Shown here: positions 11,201-20,500 of the stretch, one piece after another
Layout of the letters: each line of letters begins with the position of its first letter
Numbering within the stretch: the first letter of the stretch is position 1
NCBI GenBank assembly: GCA_964396245.1
Contig: CAYNEO010000051.1
Span: 1-24,907, forward strand
Reading direction: 5' to 3'
Length of the DNA stretch: 24,907 nucleotides
Source: CAYNEO01 sp964396245
Lineage (GTDB): Bacteria > Zixibacteria > MSB-5A5 > GN15 > FEB-12
Made by a program: the position numbers and the translations under genes
Notes under the pieces: model-generated
What the model was told of the DNA's origin: nothing
The model's input: only the letters and a program-made list of their open reading frames with translations
Databases searched by the model: none

Positions 11201-14200
11201 CCATTGTCGATTACTCGGTGCCGGAATCGACCAACCTGAATTTCGCCGTGACGGCGTCAGATCCAGACAGCACCATTCCGACACTGTCGGCTGAAAATCT
11301 TCCGCTTAACGCGACGTTTACCGACAACGGCGACGGCAGCGGTACGTTCGACTTCACGCCGGACTTCACGCAGGAAGGCTCCTATGTGATTCTGTTCATA
11401 GCGAGTGACGGCGTCCTGGCCGACTCGCAGGTGGTGAGCGTTACGGTTACCGGAACCAACCGGTCGCCGGTGCTGGCCACAATTGCCGACGCAGCCGTGA
11501 CCGAGGGTCAGAACATGAATTTTGCGGTAACGGCATCCGACCCGGACGGCACGACACCGATCCTGTCGGCTCTCGACGTACCGGTCAACGCGACCTTCAC
11601 GGACAACGGCGACGGCACCGGGACCTTCGATTTCAATCCGGACTTCACCCAGGCAGGCCCGTACGCGGTGACCTTTATCGCGAGCGACGGTTTGCTGGCC
11701 GATTCCCAGTCGGTTCTCATCACAGTCAATGAAGCCGGGAATCAGCGGCCGGTGCTTGATTCGATCGCCGACGCTTCGGTGCCGGAGGGCGGCAACCTGA
11801 ATTTCGCGGTCACCGCCAGCGACCCGGACGGCACCATCCCGACCCTGTCGGCTGAGAATCTTCCGGTCAATGCCACATTTGTGAATAACGGCGACGGCAC
11901 CGGTACCTTCGACTTCAATCCCGGCCTGACACAGGAAGGTGTCTATCCGGTGACATTCATCGCCTCGGATGCGGCCCTGGCCGACTCGCAGGTCGTGACG
12001 ATTACAGTCAACGGCACTAACCAGGCGCCGGTGTTTGCAGTGACCAATGATACGACAATTACCGAGGGCGACTCACTGGTCTTTACGGTCAGCGCTTCGG
12101 ACTTCGACGGAAATACCATACAACTGTCGGCGGACAGCCTGCCGGCGAACGCCGTCTTCACAGATAATGGCGACGGTACCGGCTTGTTTGAGTTCGGCTC
12201 CGATTACACCCAGGCGGGGTCCTACCCGGTAGTATTCATCGCAACGGACGGCTTGCTCGACGATACGATGGTGGTGACGATTACTGTCATCGAGGCCGGC
12301 AACCAGACGCCGATTCTGACGGTGTTCCCGGATACGACAATTATCGAAGGAGACTCATTCAGCGTCATCATAACGGCGGTTGATCCGGAACAGGCGATAC
12401 CGACCCTCTCGGCGCTCAATCTGCCCGCCAACGCCACTTTCGCGGACAACGGCGACGGCACCGGCAATTTCGATTTCGTTCCGGACTACAATCAGTCCGG
12501 CGCGTACGCGGTGACCTTTATCGCTTCGGATGGAACACTCGCCGATACGGTTGTGGGTAATATCACGGTTAATGATGCCGGAAATGTCCCGCCGGTCTTT
12601 GTAGCGGTCCCGGATACCAGCGTGTCCGAGGGCGGTTCGCTGACAATCGCCGTGTCGGCCAGTGACCCGGACGGCTCGCCGACAGAATTCCCGATTCTCT
12701 CGGTGAATACCGGTCTCTTGAATTATGATTTCGTCGACAATGGCGACGGAACCGGTGTGTTTACCTATACGCCGGACTATATGGACGCCGGAGTGGATAC
12801 GGTATCATTCCTCGCGACGGACTATGGCACGCCACAGCGAACCGGCGTGGAAAATGTTGTCGTGACGACGGTCGATATCAACCGCCCGCCGGCCTTTGAT
12901 TCAGTCGGCATGGTTGGTGTCACGCTCGGAGAGAGTCTGACATTCGACGTTTCGGCGAGCGACTCTACCGACCCGAATCCGGCCCATATTCTAATTCTCT
13001 CGGCCCCGAATCCGCCGGCAAACTTCAGGTTCACTGATAACCGGAATAATACGGGAACGGTGACATTCACGCCCGACAGCTCGCAGATCGGCGGCGTGAC
13101 GGTGACATTCCTGGCAGTCGACCAGGGTACACCCCAGCTGTCAACAACGCTTGATCAGTTTATCGACGTGGTAGTTCAGAATGCTCCGCCGATCATTACA
13201 GCCGACACAACGCGAAACCAGCAGATTGTGACCGAAGGCCAGTCACTCACCTACGCGATTATCGCGACCGACCCCGAGGGCAATACGCCGACACTGTCGG
13301 CGAGAAACCTGCCGGAGAACTCATCATTTGTGGACAACGGCGACGGCACCGGTGTGTTTACCTTCTCACCGGACTTCATGCAGGGTGACAGTCTCGGAGC
13401 CGCCAAACTGTACTATGTCGAGTTCCGGGCATACGACGGTTTCTCGGTAACGAGGAAGAATGTGCTGTTCCAGGTGAACGACGCCGGCAACCAGCTCCCG
13501 GTGTTCGACTCGATTCCGACAGCTACGGTAGTTGAAGGCCAGACGGTCATCGTGACGCTGACCGCATACGATCCGGACGGTGGCCCGGTGACGCTTTCGG
13601 CGCCGAACGCGCCGGCCGGAGTGGTGTTCACCGACGAGGGCGGCGGGCTGGCAACCATCGAGTTTACGCCCGACTTCACCATGGCGCCGCAGACGATCAA
13701 TATCCAGGTTATTGCCGATGACGGTCGCTCCCAGGACACGGTGGTCGTTCCAATCGTAGTGGCTGATGCCGGTCCGCAGGCGCCGACCATTAACCCGGTG
13801 GCCGATAAGACCGTTACCGAGCTGCACACGCTGACCTTTACCGTGGAGACGACTGATATCGATGCGGTGGAAGGCGAATTCCCGATACTGACCTCCTCAC
13901 CTCTCCCGGGCGCGGCGACCTACACCGACAATAGTGACGGGACGGGAACGTTCAACTGGGAGACAACGACTGACGACGCCGGCTCCTATCCGGTGACCTT
14001 CTACGCTACCGATGCCATCGATGCCGCGCTGATTGACTCCTTGACGATGAACATCACGGTCGTCGATACCAACCGGGCGCCTCGCGGTATTATCAGCGGC
14101 ACGCTGTATTCGCCGTTGGGGACCACATCGAAGACAACGTACGAGGGCGACAGCCTGATCTTCTACGTGCAGGCGCTCGATCCCGACGGCACGATTCCGA

Positions 14201-15264
14201 GTATCCACGCAATCATGTCGACATACTGGGACGGCACGAATCAGGAGCCGACCCGCAGCGATACGCTGTATCCGAACATGGTCATGGTCGATTCCGGTAA
14301 CGGATATGCCCAGCTGGAGTTCCGCCCGAGTTACGCGCAGGGCGGACCGGCGCCGGCGGGAATCGATTACCTGATCAACTTCTATCTGGTCGACGCGGTC
14401 GATCCGACGCTGATCACGGCGTTTCCTGCTGCCAACGTGCCGTTCAAGGTCTTGAACGTGAATGCGCCGCCGGTGATATATTTGCCGAGCGGACCCGGAC
14501 CTTTTTCGGTGTCAGAAGGCGCGAGCCTGCAATTCCGGATATACGGCACCGATTCTGTTGACAACCAGACGAGTTCGGTTGTATTAACGGGGTTTAACCT
14601 GCCGGCTCGTACAACATTCGACGGACCAGCTGCCAATGTCAAGGACTTCCGGTTCTCCCCGGACTTCACCCAGGCCGGTACGTATCAGGTTGGCTTTGTT
14701 GCGACCGATGCCGCTGGTGCAGCTGACACTGCCTTGGTTACAATCAACGTTATCGAGGCCGGCAATCAGAATCCCGACTGGCTCACCGTTCTCGATCAGT
14801 CTATAGCGGTCCCGAAATCGACAGGAATAACTATTCCGCTCAGCAGCGTTGATCCGGACGGAGACCCGCTGACGTTGTCAGTGTCTCGCACGGATATTCC
14901 GGACGGCACACTTATTGACAACGGCGACGGAACCGGTTCGTATGAATTCACCGCGGCGACAGCGGTCACGGGAAGTTTCTACCTGTTATCGTTCTATACG
15001 ACTGATCCGGACGGTGCATCGGACACGCTGACTACGATTCTGCAGGTCGTGAGCTTCCTGCGCGGTGATATCGACTTGAACAACAGGTACACCATGAACG
15101 ATCTGGCCGACCTGATCTCTTACGTCTATCGCGAGGGTCCCGAACCGCAGATCTGGGAAGCCGGGGATGTTAACGCGGATGGTGCGGTCAACCTGGTCGA
15201 TATCTCGTACCTTATCCGGTTCCTGTATCACGGCGGTCCGCCTCCGCCTCCGCCGGGCAATTAA
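8236..15264 (+). CDS. Giant secreted cadherin-like repeat protein with C-terminal dockerin
   Basis: The product is 2342 aa from the GTG at 8236 (an in-frame ATG at 8197 is possible). The signal peptide is basic (RIKRKNPR), then hydrophobic (LVLLMLLSLSTSAFA), with likely cleavage after AFA. Next come an N-terminal region rich in Asp, Tyr and Asn, an FN3-like stretch (LLTWDAQAGATYHVYRR), and an IPT/TIG-like domain at about 232-315 (LSPNSGSIVGG, VYGSNF). Twenty cadherin-like/Ig-like units follow from about 323 to 2273. The first half is regular; units 11-20 are divergent and some are longer. A Cys-free dockerin pair ends the protein (about 2276-2342: GDIDLNNRYTMNDLADLISY and GDVNADGAVNLVDISYLI), with a Gly-Pro-rich tail. 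Both dockerin halves carry the Asp/Asn-rich loop typical of calcium binding. The gene starts 51 bp after the upstream stop with no terminator between, so cotranscription is likely. Probable role: extracellular scaffold or adhesin docking to a cohesin-like partner (inference). Confidence 0.9.
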   Translation: MRIKRKNPRIARLTGLVLLMLLSLSTSAFAQGSIFGSVTNSDLTTPANGEVTFFGFLDNTDEEIRIESCDGAGYDAGNWFDDFQNYLTEGPGNPYDYYFYNSTNGEGYHLSDLIPNNSFQQEDIPLAANTWPAQPTGLTGLAFSSSGVLLTWDAQAGATYHVYRRSAASNGSLFRIDNTAGSLASPGVTTNYFVDATVDGVSSYDYLIIAEDASGNFSAHTPVVTVSSATLVAPVLDSLSPNSGSIVGGLLVNVYGSNFDANGITVQFGTSTPVSGTVVSPFHATVTTPAGTAGPVDVVVTNTPSGLSSNTLTGGFTYDANTPPTLAAIGSQTVTEGTLLSFGVSATDNEGTTPVLTSSALPGTATFVDNGNGTGSFSWQTTYLDAGNYPVTFYATDAVDPTLVDSEVVSITVNEAGNQAPVLGPIANPSVTEGTNLNFAVTATDPEGATPTLSAVNVPVNATFTDNADGTGTFDFNPDYTQAGQYLVTFIASDGTLADSQVVTVTVNDAGNQAPILATIDNASVTEGQNLNFSVSAADPDSTIPNLSAVNLPVNATFTDNADGTGTFDFNPEFAQAGSYPVIFIASDGTLADSQVVIVTVNDAGNQAPVLATISDQAVTEGVNLNFAVSASDPDSTIPALSAINLPANATFTDNADGTGTFDFNPNYIQAGLYSVTFIASDGTLADSQVVTITVNDAGNQAPVLATISNQFVAEGANLNFAVSASDPDSTIPALSAVNLPANATFTDNADGTGTFDFNPDFAQAGSYPVTFVASDGTLADSQVVTITVNDAGNQAPILATIADASVTEGQNLNFAVSASDPDSTIPSLSAINLPVNATFTDNADGTGTFDFNPNYIQAGTYPVTFIASDGTLADSQLVTITVNEAGNQTPILATISDQVVTEGTNLNFVVTASDPDSTIPTLSAINLPANATFTDNADGTGTFDFNPDFAQAGPYTVTFLASDGTLADSQAVTITVNDAGNQAPVLDTIVDYSVPESTNLNFAVTASDPDSTIPTLSAENLPLNATFTDNGDGSGTFDFTPDFTQEGSYVILFIASDGVLADSQVVSVTVTGTNRSPVLATIADAAVTEGQNMNFAVTASDPDGTTPILSALDVPVNATFTDNGDGTGTFDFNPDFTQAGPYAVTFIASDGLLADSQSVLITVNEAGNQRPVLDSIADASVPEGGNLNFAVTASDPDGTIPTLSAENLPVNATFVNNGDGTGTFDFNPGLTQEGVYPVTFIASDAALADSQVVTITVNGTNQAPVFAVTNDTTITEGDSLVFTVSASDFDGNTIQLSADSLPANAVFTDNGDGTGLFEFGSDYTQAGSYPVVFIATDGLLDDTMVVTITVIEAGNQTPILTVFPDTTIIEGDSFSVIITAVDPEQAIPTLSALNLPANATFADNGDGTGNFDFVPDYNQSGAYAVTFIASDGTLADTVVGNITVNDAGNVPPVFVAVPDTSVSEGGSLTIAVSASDPDGSPTEFPILSVNTGLLNYDFVDNGDGTGVFTYTPDYMDAGVDTVSFLATDYGTPQRTGVENVVVTTVDINRPPAFDSVGMVGVTLGESLTFDVSASDSTDPNPAHILILSAPNPPANFRFTDNRNNTGTVTFTPDSSQIGGVTVTFLAVDQGTPQLSTTLDQFIDVVVQNAPPIITADTTRNQQIVTEGQSLTYAIIATDPEGNTPTLSARNLPENSSFVDNGDGTGVFTFSPDFMQGDSLGAAKLYYVEFRAYDGFSVTRKNVLFQVNDAGNQLPVFDSIPTATVVEGQTVIVTLTAYDPDGGPVTLSAPNAPAGVVFTDEGGGLATIEFTPDFTMAPQTINIQVIADDGRSQDTVVVPIVVADAGPQAPTINPVADKTVTELHTLTFTVETTDIDAVEGEFPILTSSPLPGAATYTDNSDGTGTFNWETTTDDAGSYPVTFYATDAIDAALIDSLTMNITVVDTNRAPRGIISGTLYSPLGTTSKTTYEGDSLIFYVQALDPDGTIPSIHAIMSTYWDGTNQEPTRSDTLYPNMVMVDSGNGYAQLEFRPSYAQGGPAPAGIDYLINFYLVDAVDPTLITAFPAANVPFKVLNVNAPPVIYLPSGPGPFSVSEGASLQFRIYGTDSVDNQTSSVVLTGFNLPARTTFDGPAANVKDFRFSPDFTQAGTYQVGFVATDAAGAADTALVTINVIEAGNQNPDWLTVLDQSIAVPKSTGITIPLSSVDPDGDPLTLSVSRTDIPDGTLIDNGDGTGSYEFTAATAVTGSFYLLSFYTTDPDGASDTLTTILQVVSFLRGDIDLNNRYTMNDLADLISYVYREGPEPQIWEAGDVNADGAVNLVDISYLIRFLYHGGPPPPPPGN
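9202..15054 (+). repeat. 20 tandem cadherin-like/Ig-like coding repeats
   Basis: Units are of the same family as those in the preceding gene. Units 2-7 carry the variant loop TDNADGTGTFDFNP, where the upstream gene nearly always has NGDG in place of NADG. Units 1-12 mostly keep the AGNQ-type linker (units 8 and 10 have TNR and TNQ; unit 12 has AGNV). Units 13-20 are older-looking, with altered spacing and only scattered AGNQ linkers. The count comes from the PP/AP/TP/RP-V/I-L unit openings in the translation. Confidence 0.9.
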
Positions 15265-15299
15265 CATACTCCGGCCGCAAGATTTCAGAGCGCGGTCAG

Positions 15300-15364
15300 A
15301 CAACAGATACGTCTTTCGCAGCCGCCCTTGAGCGTTCCCCCCTCGAAGGCGGCTGTTCTGTTGT
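15300..15364 (+). terminator. Probable terminator after the second giant gene
   Basis: CAGCCGCC at 15319-15326 pairs with GGCGGCTG at 15348-15355. Inside it, TTGAG (15328-15332) pairs with CTCGA (15342-15346) across one C-A mismatch. An outer arm ACAACAG (15300-15306) can pair with CTGTTGT (15358-15364). The stem is followed by TTCTGTT, a poor U-tract, so termination may be partial. It lies 36 bases after the stop codon. Confidence 0.55.
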
Positions 15365-15390
15365 GGCAGAGACAACTGAGGTAACATATA

Positions 15391-15404
15391 TTGCTTGCTA
15401 TAAT
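15391..15404 (+). promoter_or_regulatory. Extended -10 promoter for the Cys-rich dockerin gene
   Basis: TATAAT at 15399-15404 is preceded by TGC, giving the extended -10 form TGnTATAAT. No good -35 is seen at 17 bp (CTGAGG at 15376-15381). Transcription would begin near 15411 and give a leader of about 125 nt before the ATG at 15538. That leader contains a purine-rich GAAAGAGGAGGGGAA at 15424-15438. Confidence 0.5.
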
Positions 15405-15537
15405 GGGCTGAGGAACCTATTTTGAAAGAGGAGGGGAACGTGCAGCCATGCCTTTCTTACGAGGGTATTCCCTTCTCGAGAGTATGTGCAAAGCGGGAGA
15501 ACGATTGGGTTCCTAAGGGAAGAACCGGGAGGAGTTT

Positions 15538-16941
15538 ATGAAAAAACTTATTATTCCAGTGGCGTTCATTAGTGTGCTTCTGGCCGTGTCGCCGGTTCTG
15601 GGGCAGACGCAAGTGGTCAGCATGGAGCACAACGGGTGGCCGGATTGCTTCTTCGGAGAGATTGTCGGGGGAATACAGGCCGATTTTGATATCCGATTTG
15701 TCAATCAGAATGGCGCGGGATGCAGTTACTTCCCTGGTTGCGCGTGGGTGGTGGGAGGCCTATCAGTGCCAAGTACCGTAACACTCGAGGTAGTCGGAGA
15801 CATGGCAAATTGGGACTACAGGATTTTCAACAGTGGCGTTAGTGATTCTGGCGTCGACACTGTCGGGATCGTCTTCACGCCATCACAAGGCCCCGGTCCT
15901 GTCTACGATGGTTTCGACGATGTGGCTCTGCGGCTTCACCTTCAGCCCAAGGGAGGATTTGGCTACCTATACGTGCGAGCCCTTAGCAGCTCACCTGCCG
16001 ACGATTACGTATGGGAGTGGGCTGGAGCCGAGGCCTGTGCGAGTACGGTATCGGGCTGGCAACTGGAAGGTCAAACCGTGGCGTTGGACACCGATCACAG
16101 TTATCGCGTAATCCTTGTCCCGGACTGCTACGGACCGAGGTTCGTGGCACCGACCCCGGATACTATTTACGGGGCATACTGCGAGACGCTGACAGGTGTT
16201 TTTGTGGCTAATGATGATTTGTCGTGCGGCGGTCCCTTTTTTTCGCTTGGTTACGAAGTGCGCTATGGTCCCGGCAGCATAAATCCCGCCAGCGGTGTCT
16301 GGACATGGGACGGGGCAACTCAGGAAGATATCGGCCAACCCATCACGTTATCGATTTGGGCGTGGAACCACTACTGTACCGCCAATGTGCACACGACGAC
16401 CGTGATAGTCACCGACAAACAGCCCCTTACGTTCACATCGGGATGTAGCCATAGTTATTTTATACACGCTCCCGAGACGCGAATCACACTCACCGCCGAT
16501 GCCGACTGCCCGGCGAGCCCGCTTGAGTTTTTCGTACTGGATGACGGGGGAATGGTGGGTGAGTGCTTCTTTGAAGGCAACGAACTGGTTGTCCAACCCG
16601 CTCCCGAGATGCTGGGCGATGTTCAGGCTATCGTGGGAGTCACAGACGGTCTCGACACGATGCTTTGCGACGTGGAGTTCCTTTTTGCCTGCTGCTATGG
16701 TTGCTGTGGACAGTATACCGGAGGCTTTACCGGCAACACCGATTGTGATCCCGATGGTAACCGCGATCTGGCGGATATCACCCGCCTCGTCGATTACGTG
16801 TATATTTCTCACGACCCGCTCTGCTGTTATGAGAACGGTAACACTGACGGCGATCCGGATTGGGGAGTCAACCTGGCCGACATCACAAGACTAATCGATT
16901 ACGTCTACATTTCACGCGACGAAACGGCCGCCTGTCAGTAG
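15538..16941 (+). CDS. Secreted Cys-rich protein with Ig-like region and C-terminal dockerin
   Basis: The product is 467 aa. GGGAGGAG (15527-15534) is a strong ribosome binding site just before the ATG. The signal peptide (MKKLIIPVAFISVLLAVSPVLG) is probably cut before QTQ. The N-terminal part (about 23-195) has scattered cysteines and matches no family I recognise. A middle part with the pattern YGPGSINPASGVWTW followed by a Thr/Val-rich strand (TTTVIV) looks like the Ig/cadherin-like units of related surface proteins. The last 79 residues (389-467) are a six-Cys dockerin pair: CCGQYTGGFTGNTDC, then RDLADITRLVDYVYIS, PLCC, and NLADITRLIDYVYIS. The same arrangement ends the next two genes, so all three are likely targeted to the same partner. 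The gene appears to have its own promoter upstream. Confidence 0.87.
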   Translation: MKKLIIPVAFISVLLAVSPVLGQTQVVSMEHNGWPDCFFGEIVGGIQADFDIRFVNQNGAGCSYFPGCAWVVGGLSVPSTVTLEVVGDMANWDYRIFNSGVSDSGVDTVGIVFTPSQGPGPVYDGFDDVALRLHLQPKGGFGYLYVRALSSSPADDYVWEWAGAEACASTVSGWQLEGQTVALDTDHSYRVILVPDCYGPRFVAPTPDTIYGAYCETLTGVFVANDDLSCGGPFFSLGYEVRYGPGSINPASGVWTWDGATQEDIGQPITLSIWAWNHYCTANVHTTTVIVTDKQPLTFTSGCSHSYFIHAPETRITLTADADCPASPLEFFVLDDGGMVGECFFEGNELVVQPAPEMLGDVQAIVGVTDGLDTMLCDVEFLFACCYGCCGQYTGGFTGNTDCDPDGNRDLADITRLVDYVYISHDPLCCYENGNTDGDPDWGVNLADITRLIDYVYISRDETAACQ

Positions 16942-17307
16942 CTGTCGCGACGAGTGCGTCTCAAATCGCGGCCACATCCGGCGGAGTATAGCGGTCGCTC
17001 ACACGGTACGTGAGTTATCTGGAGAGGGTGTCGAATAATTGTCGCAACGGCAATTGGGCAGACCACGCAACCTCTAGTATCACAATCCATTACCTGTTTG
17101 ACGACCAGTGGGGCCGAGCCGAAAAAAAACGAGTCCTGACTGATGTTTTTTGCTTGGATTATGGCGCGATTTGGGTATATTTAGCTTGGCGAAGGGTAGG
17201 CAACTTTGGTCTGCAACACTACTACATTTCCCTTCCGGGGCCGGTCTGTGCGAATGATCCGGCACCGACATGCAAGAAACCATATTGAACGCTTTAGGGC
17301 GTCGTAT
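16942..17307 (+). other. Intergenic region after the Cys-rich dockerin gene
   Basis: I see no convincing gene. A weak terminator-like site lies at 17106-17151: CAGT (17106-17109) can pair with ACTG (17139-17142), with GG/CC pairs and bulges inside, followed by a run of six T. A TATATT at 17176-17181 could be a -10, but candidate -35 sites (TTGCTT at 17150, TTGGAT at 17155) are badly spaced at 20 and 15 bp. A 92-codon open frame from a GTG at 17010 lacks a ribosome binding site and runs through these signals. Confidence 0.4.
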
Positions 17308-17393
17308 TCTCTGCGATGCAGGGCGATATTACACCTTTTTTCGCATGTGTGCGAAGAAGCTCAGGGAAAGGAGGTGGGGTCATAGAAGAGTAA
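17308..17393 (+). ncRNA. Candidate structured 5' leader element, copy 1
   Basis: It opens with a 23-nt block (17308-17330, containing CTCTGCGATGC and GGGCGATATT) that matches the block upstream of the paralogous gene at 22 of 23 positions. A hairpin follows: TTTTTTCGCA (17336-17345), loop TGTG, TGCGAAGAAG (17350-17359), 10 pairs of which two are G-U. Then come CTC, AAGGAGGTG (17368-17376) and AGAAGAGTAA (17384-17393). The second copy has the same order and spacing, and a hairpin of the same size made of different bases. The element ends 133 nt before the start codon. No known riboswitch class is recognised. Confidence 0.5.
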
Positions 17394-17492
17394 TCAATTG
17401 CCGGGCAACCTGGATCTGGCATCTCGGACTACGGCATACTTTCCAGCATGTCAGAATTAGTCCCTAAGATTCTGGAAAAGATTATTTGATTG

Positions 17493-17519
17493 CGAGCGCA
17501 ATACCGCGCTCGAAAGGAG
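17493..17519 (+). promoter_or_regulatory. Hairpin abutting the ribosome binding site
   Basis: CGAGCGC (17493-17499) pairs perfectly with GCGCTCG (17506-17512) around a 6-nt loop. The Shine-Dalgarno AAAGGAG (17513-17519) begins at the next base, 7 nt before the ATG. The paralogue keeps CGCTCGAAAGGAG but lacks the left arm. Confidence 0.5.
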
Positions 17520-17526
17520 TAAAGGA

Positions 17527-20500
17527 ATGACCAAGAAAGTCACAACTTTGTTCATCCTCACACTGGTCATGGTAGTTGTACTGGCGGTCACCGGAACCCC
17601 ACGTCCCTCGACGGACGCGAACGGCAACCCGGTTTTGACAAATCAGTATAACTTCATGTCTAACGCCACAAAAATCGAGGCCCCTGTCCCCTCGGAGCAC
17701 GAGGGCGGCGGCAAACAGGTCGGTCCTATGTCCCTGGGTGCATATGCGGCTGACGGCGGTTCGCCCGGGCTTATAGTCGGGCGGACTATTCGCGACATGC
17801 AGGCTTCGCCCAACCCCAACCGAATGGTCGCATGGCGCAGCCCCGACCCCAAAGTCCACCTCATTCATTTCTATCAAACGTGTGTAGGTGACATCGACGT
17901 TTGCTCTCGGTACCTTCACTATAACAGTTATAATGGCAACTCAGGTGTACTGACCTACGGGCAAAGCGGTGTTAATTTCCCTGAAGACGCAGCTTCGAAA
18001 CCGACGCTCTATCCACAGTTGACGGTGGATGAGAACGGAGAAATTATAGCTGCGGCTTACCACTTCGATAAGAACTTCCCCTTGGAGGATCCGCAGACGG
18101 ACGTTTACTGGTCTCTCGGCGGCGGTAACTTTGTAGGCCAGGGGATTGATACCACGCTGGCGTACAACAACGCCGCCGATGGTACTACCTGGCCGAGAAT
18201 CGCCTATCAGAATGTCGAAGGAACCTGGATCACTCACCTGGCGACACTGGGGGGCGATACCGCCGGTTTATACATCATAGAGTACTGGCGGAAGGTGGGT
18301 TCGGGACCGACAGTCGGTTCATTCGAGCCCAAACTGGTTGTTATGCCGCCCGTGTTCGGCGGTAGCATGTGTCTCGCCGCCTCGCCGTCCGGGAACAATC
18401 AGGTTGCGATTACCTACCTGTCGGATATTGATCCCAATACCGAGGCGGACTCCCTCTGGGGTTCCCAGGTCCACGTGATTCTATCGGACGATGGCGGTCT
18501 TACCTGGGGAGACCCGATCGATCTGATCAATTTTGATCCCGATGAGGATGCCTGGGTGCCGTGGATTGAGACCAATGCCCTGTATGATACCGACGGGTAT
18601 CTCCATATCGTTTGGAATGCCACGCTCTATTTGGCCGAAACTGGTTCGTCAAGTCTCATCAACCCCAGCCGTGTAATGCACTGGACTAACCGCGTTGCTG
18701 GTCCCGATGGCGGCGGTAAGACCAGTACCATTACGCACGTTGAGTTCCCCGGTAGCTACCCGCTCTGTGGAACCGGCGGATGGAACACCAATAACGTCGG
18801 CAAGCCCGTTATCTCGCAGTGCGGTGACAGGCTGTATACTATCTGGATCCAGTTCGGCAATCCGGACGTCCTTGCGGACTCCAACGACTGTGCCGATGTT
18901 AATCTCATTTACTATCGGAATGCGTACAATGGCGAGATCTATATGTCGGTATCGTCCGACCTCGAAGGCAGTCTCTGGGATGCCGGTCGTAACCTGACGA
19001 ATTCCCACACGGCAGATTGCGACACTTCTGAAGGAAATGAGTGTGACGCCGACAACTTTGCCTCCATGGCCCTTTACGGTATGGATGGGGCTTCAGTTGA
19101 CGCCAACTCGTGGACCAATGCGGGCGCAGCATATGATGTTCGGGACGCCCTCGATCCTACTCGCCCTGACAACGGCCTTTACCTGGACGTTCAGTTCGTC
19201 AACGACCTTATCCCCGACGTTGCTCCGTTGGGCATTATCCCGAGTCAAGGTCCTCCAAACCTGTACACCAACAACCCGATCAAGTGGTTCCGCCTGCCGT
19301 GCGTGGACCCGATCGTGGCCCCCAGAATTAACATCGTCCTGAACGAGCCGACCACGTATCCGGCGCTGTGGCTGAAGCCGGGCACCTCTGCGTCGATTCC
19401 GGTTACGGTTGAGAATCTTGGCAACGCTGAACTCTCAGTCGATAGCATCAACTTTGCCAATACCACCGGACCGGGCGGCTGGCTCGCCCTTGATGAGACC
19501 AGTCTCACCATCCCGCCGGCCAGTTCGGATTTGTTCAACATGACGGTTAATCCGGGCGGTTTCATCACTTCACCCGCAACTCTGAAAGGTGAAGTCCACG
19601 TCAACAGCAATGATACGGCCAGGGCACAGATAATCATCCGCGTCAGCACTGTCGTCGCCGACACCGTTGTGGCTGTGACCTGGGATACGATCGCGACCGC
19701 TCTGGATGTTGCCCTGACGGTAGCGAATAATGGTAACGCCGGTAATGTTGGTGATGGAAAAGTCAACCTGGACTTCTCCAATGGGATTGACTGCGACTCA
19801 ACGCAGACGGTATACTTGTACGATTTGTCCATGTTGCTGATGACTGACCAATCGAATTACTCATGGCAGCCGTTCTATACCAACTCACGGGCCAGGGATT
19901 TCAACTTCAAGCCGGTCGTCAGCTCCGTCGAGACAGGCGTGGCAAGTGCCCCGCTGGCCGAGATCTATACCTCCGGCATGTTCGTGTCGAGCGACTCGAC
20001 CGTCGGTGTGGTGAAACGCTGGTACGCTCCGAAGGCCAATGTTTCCTACATGTTCGAGCGTATTGACGTCTTCTCGTTCGACGGTGGAACGTACAATAAT
20101 GTCCGCCTGGGCGAGTGGATTGACTGGGACATCCCGAGCGATACCTCATCGAACAACCGGGGCGGCGCGATCACCGGCAGTTACGCCTTCCAGCAGGGTC
20201 TGGAATACGGCGTAGACACCGGGTTGCACGCGTGTCTCGATAACGATCTGCGATTCGGCGTCTCCGGTCTGTTGGGCTATTACACCTCCAGTGAATACCT
20301 TGCTGACCCCGACGTGAATCACGGAACGCTGTACGGCGGTCACGTGCTGCGTGACTCGTCCCTGTTCGCCCCTAACACTGACAGTCTCATTTCGGATTCG
20401 GTCTGGAAGTATCTCGGTCTTAATACTTACACGGCCGACAACTCTGCTGCGGATGACCAGCAGATTCTCCTGAGCTTCGGCTCGCACACCATTGCTCCGG

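Noticed and set aside
15405..15537. A third copy of the structured leader in front of the Cys-rich dockerin gene
   Set aside because: It has a purine-rich GAAAGAGGAGGGG segment, but the 23-nt block, the 10-bp hairpin and the AGAAGAGTAA end are not present.
17010..17288. 92-codon frame from a GTG upstream of the first sialidase-like gene
   Set aside because: No ribosome binding site, no recognisable domain, and it runs across a terminator-like site and a promoter-like site.
17308..17393. Leader element as a c-di-GMP-I riboswitch
   Set aside because: Only a short GGGC-purine likeness; the hallmark GGACGCAAAGCC segment and GNRA-loop hairpin are absent.
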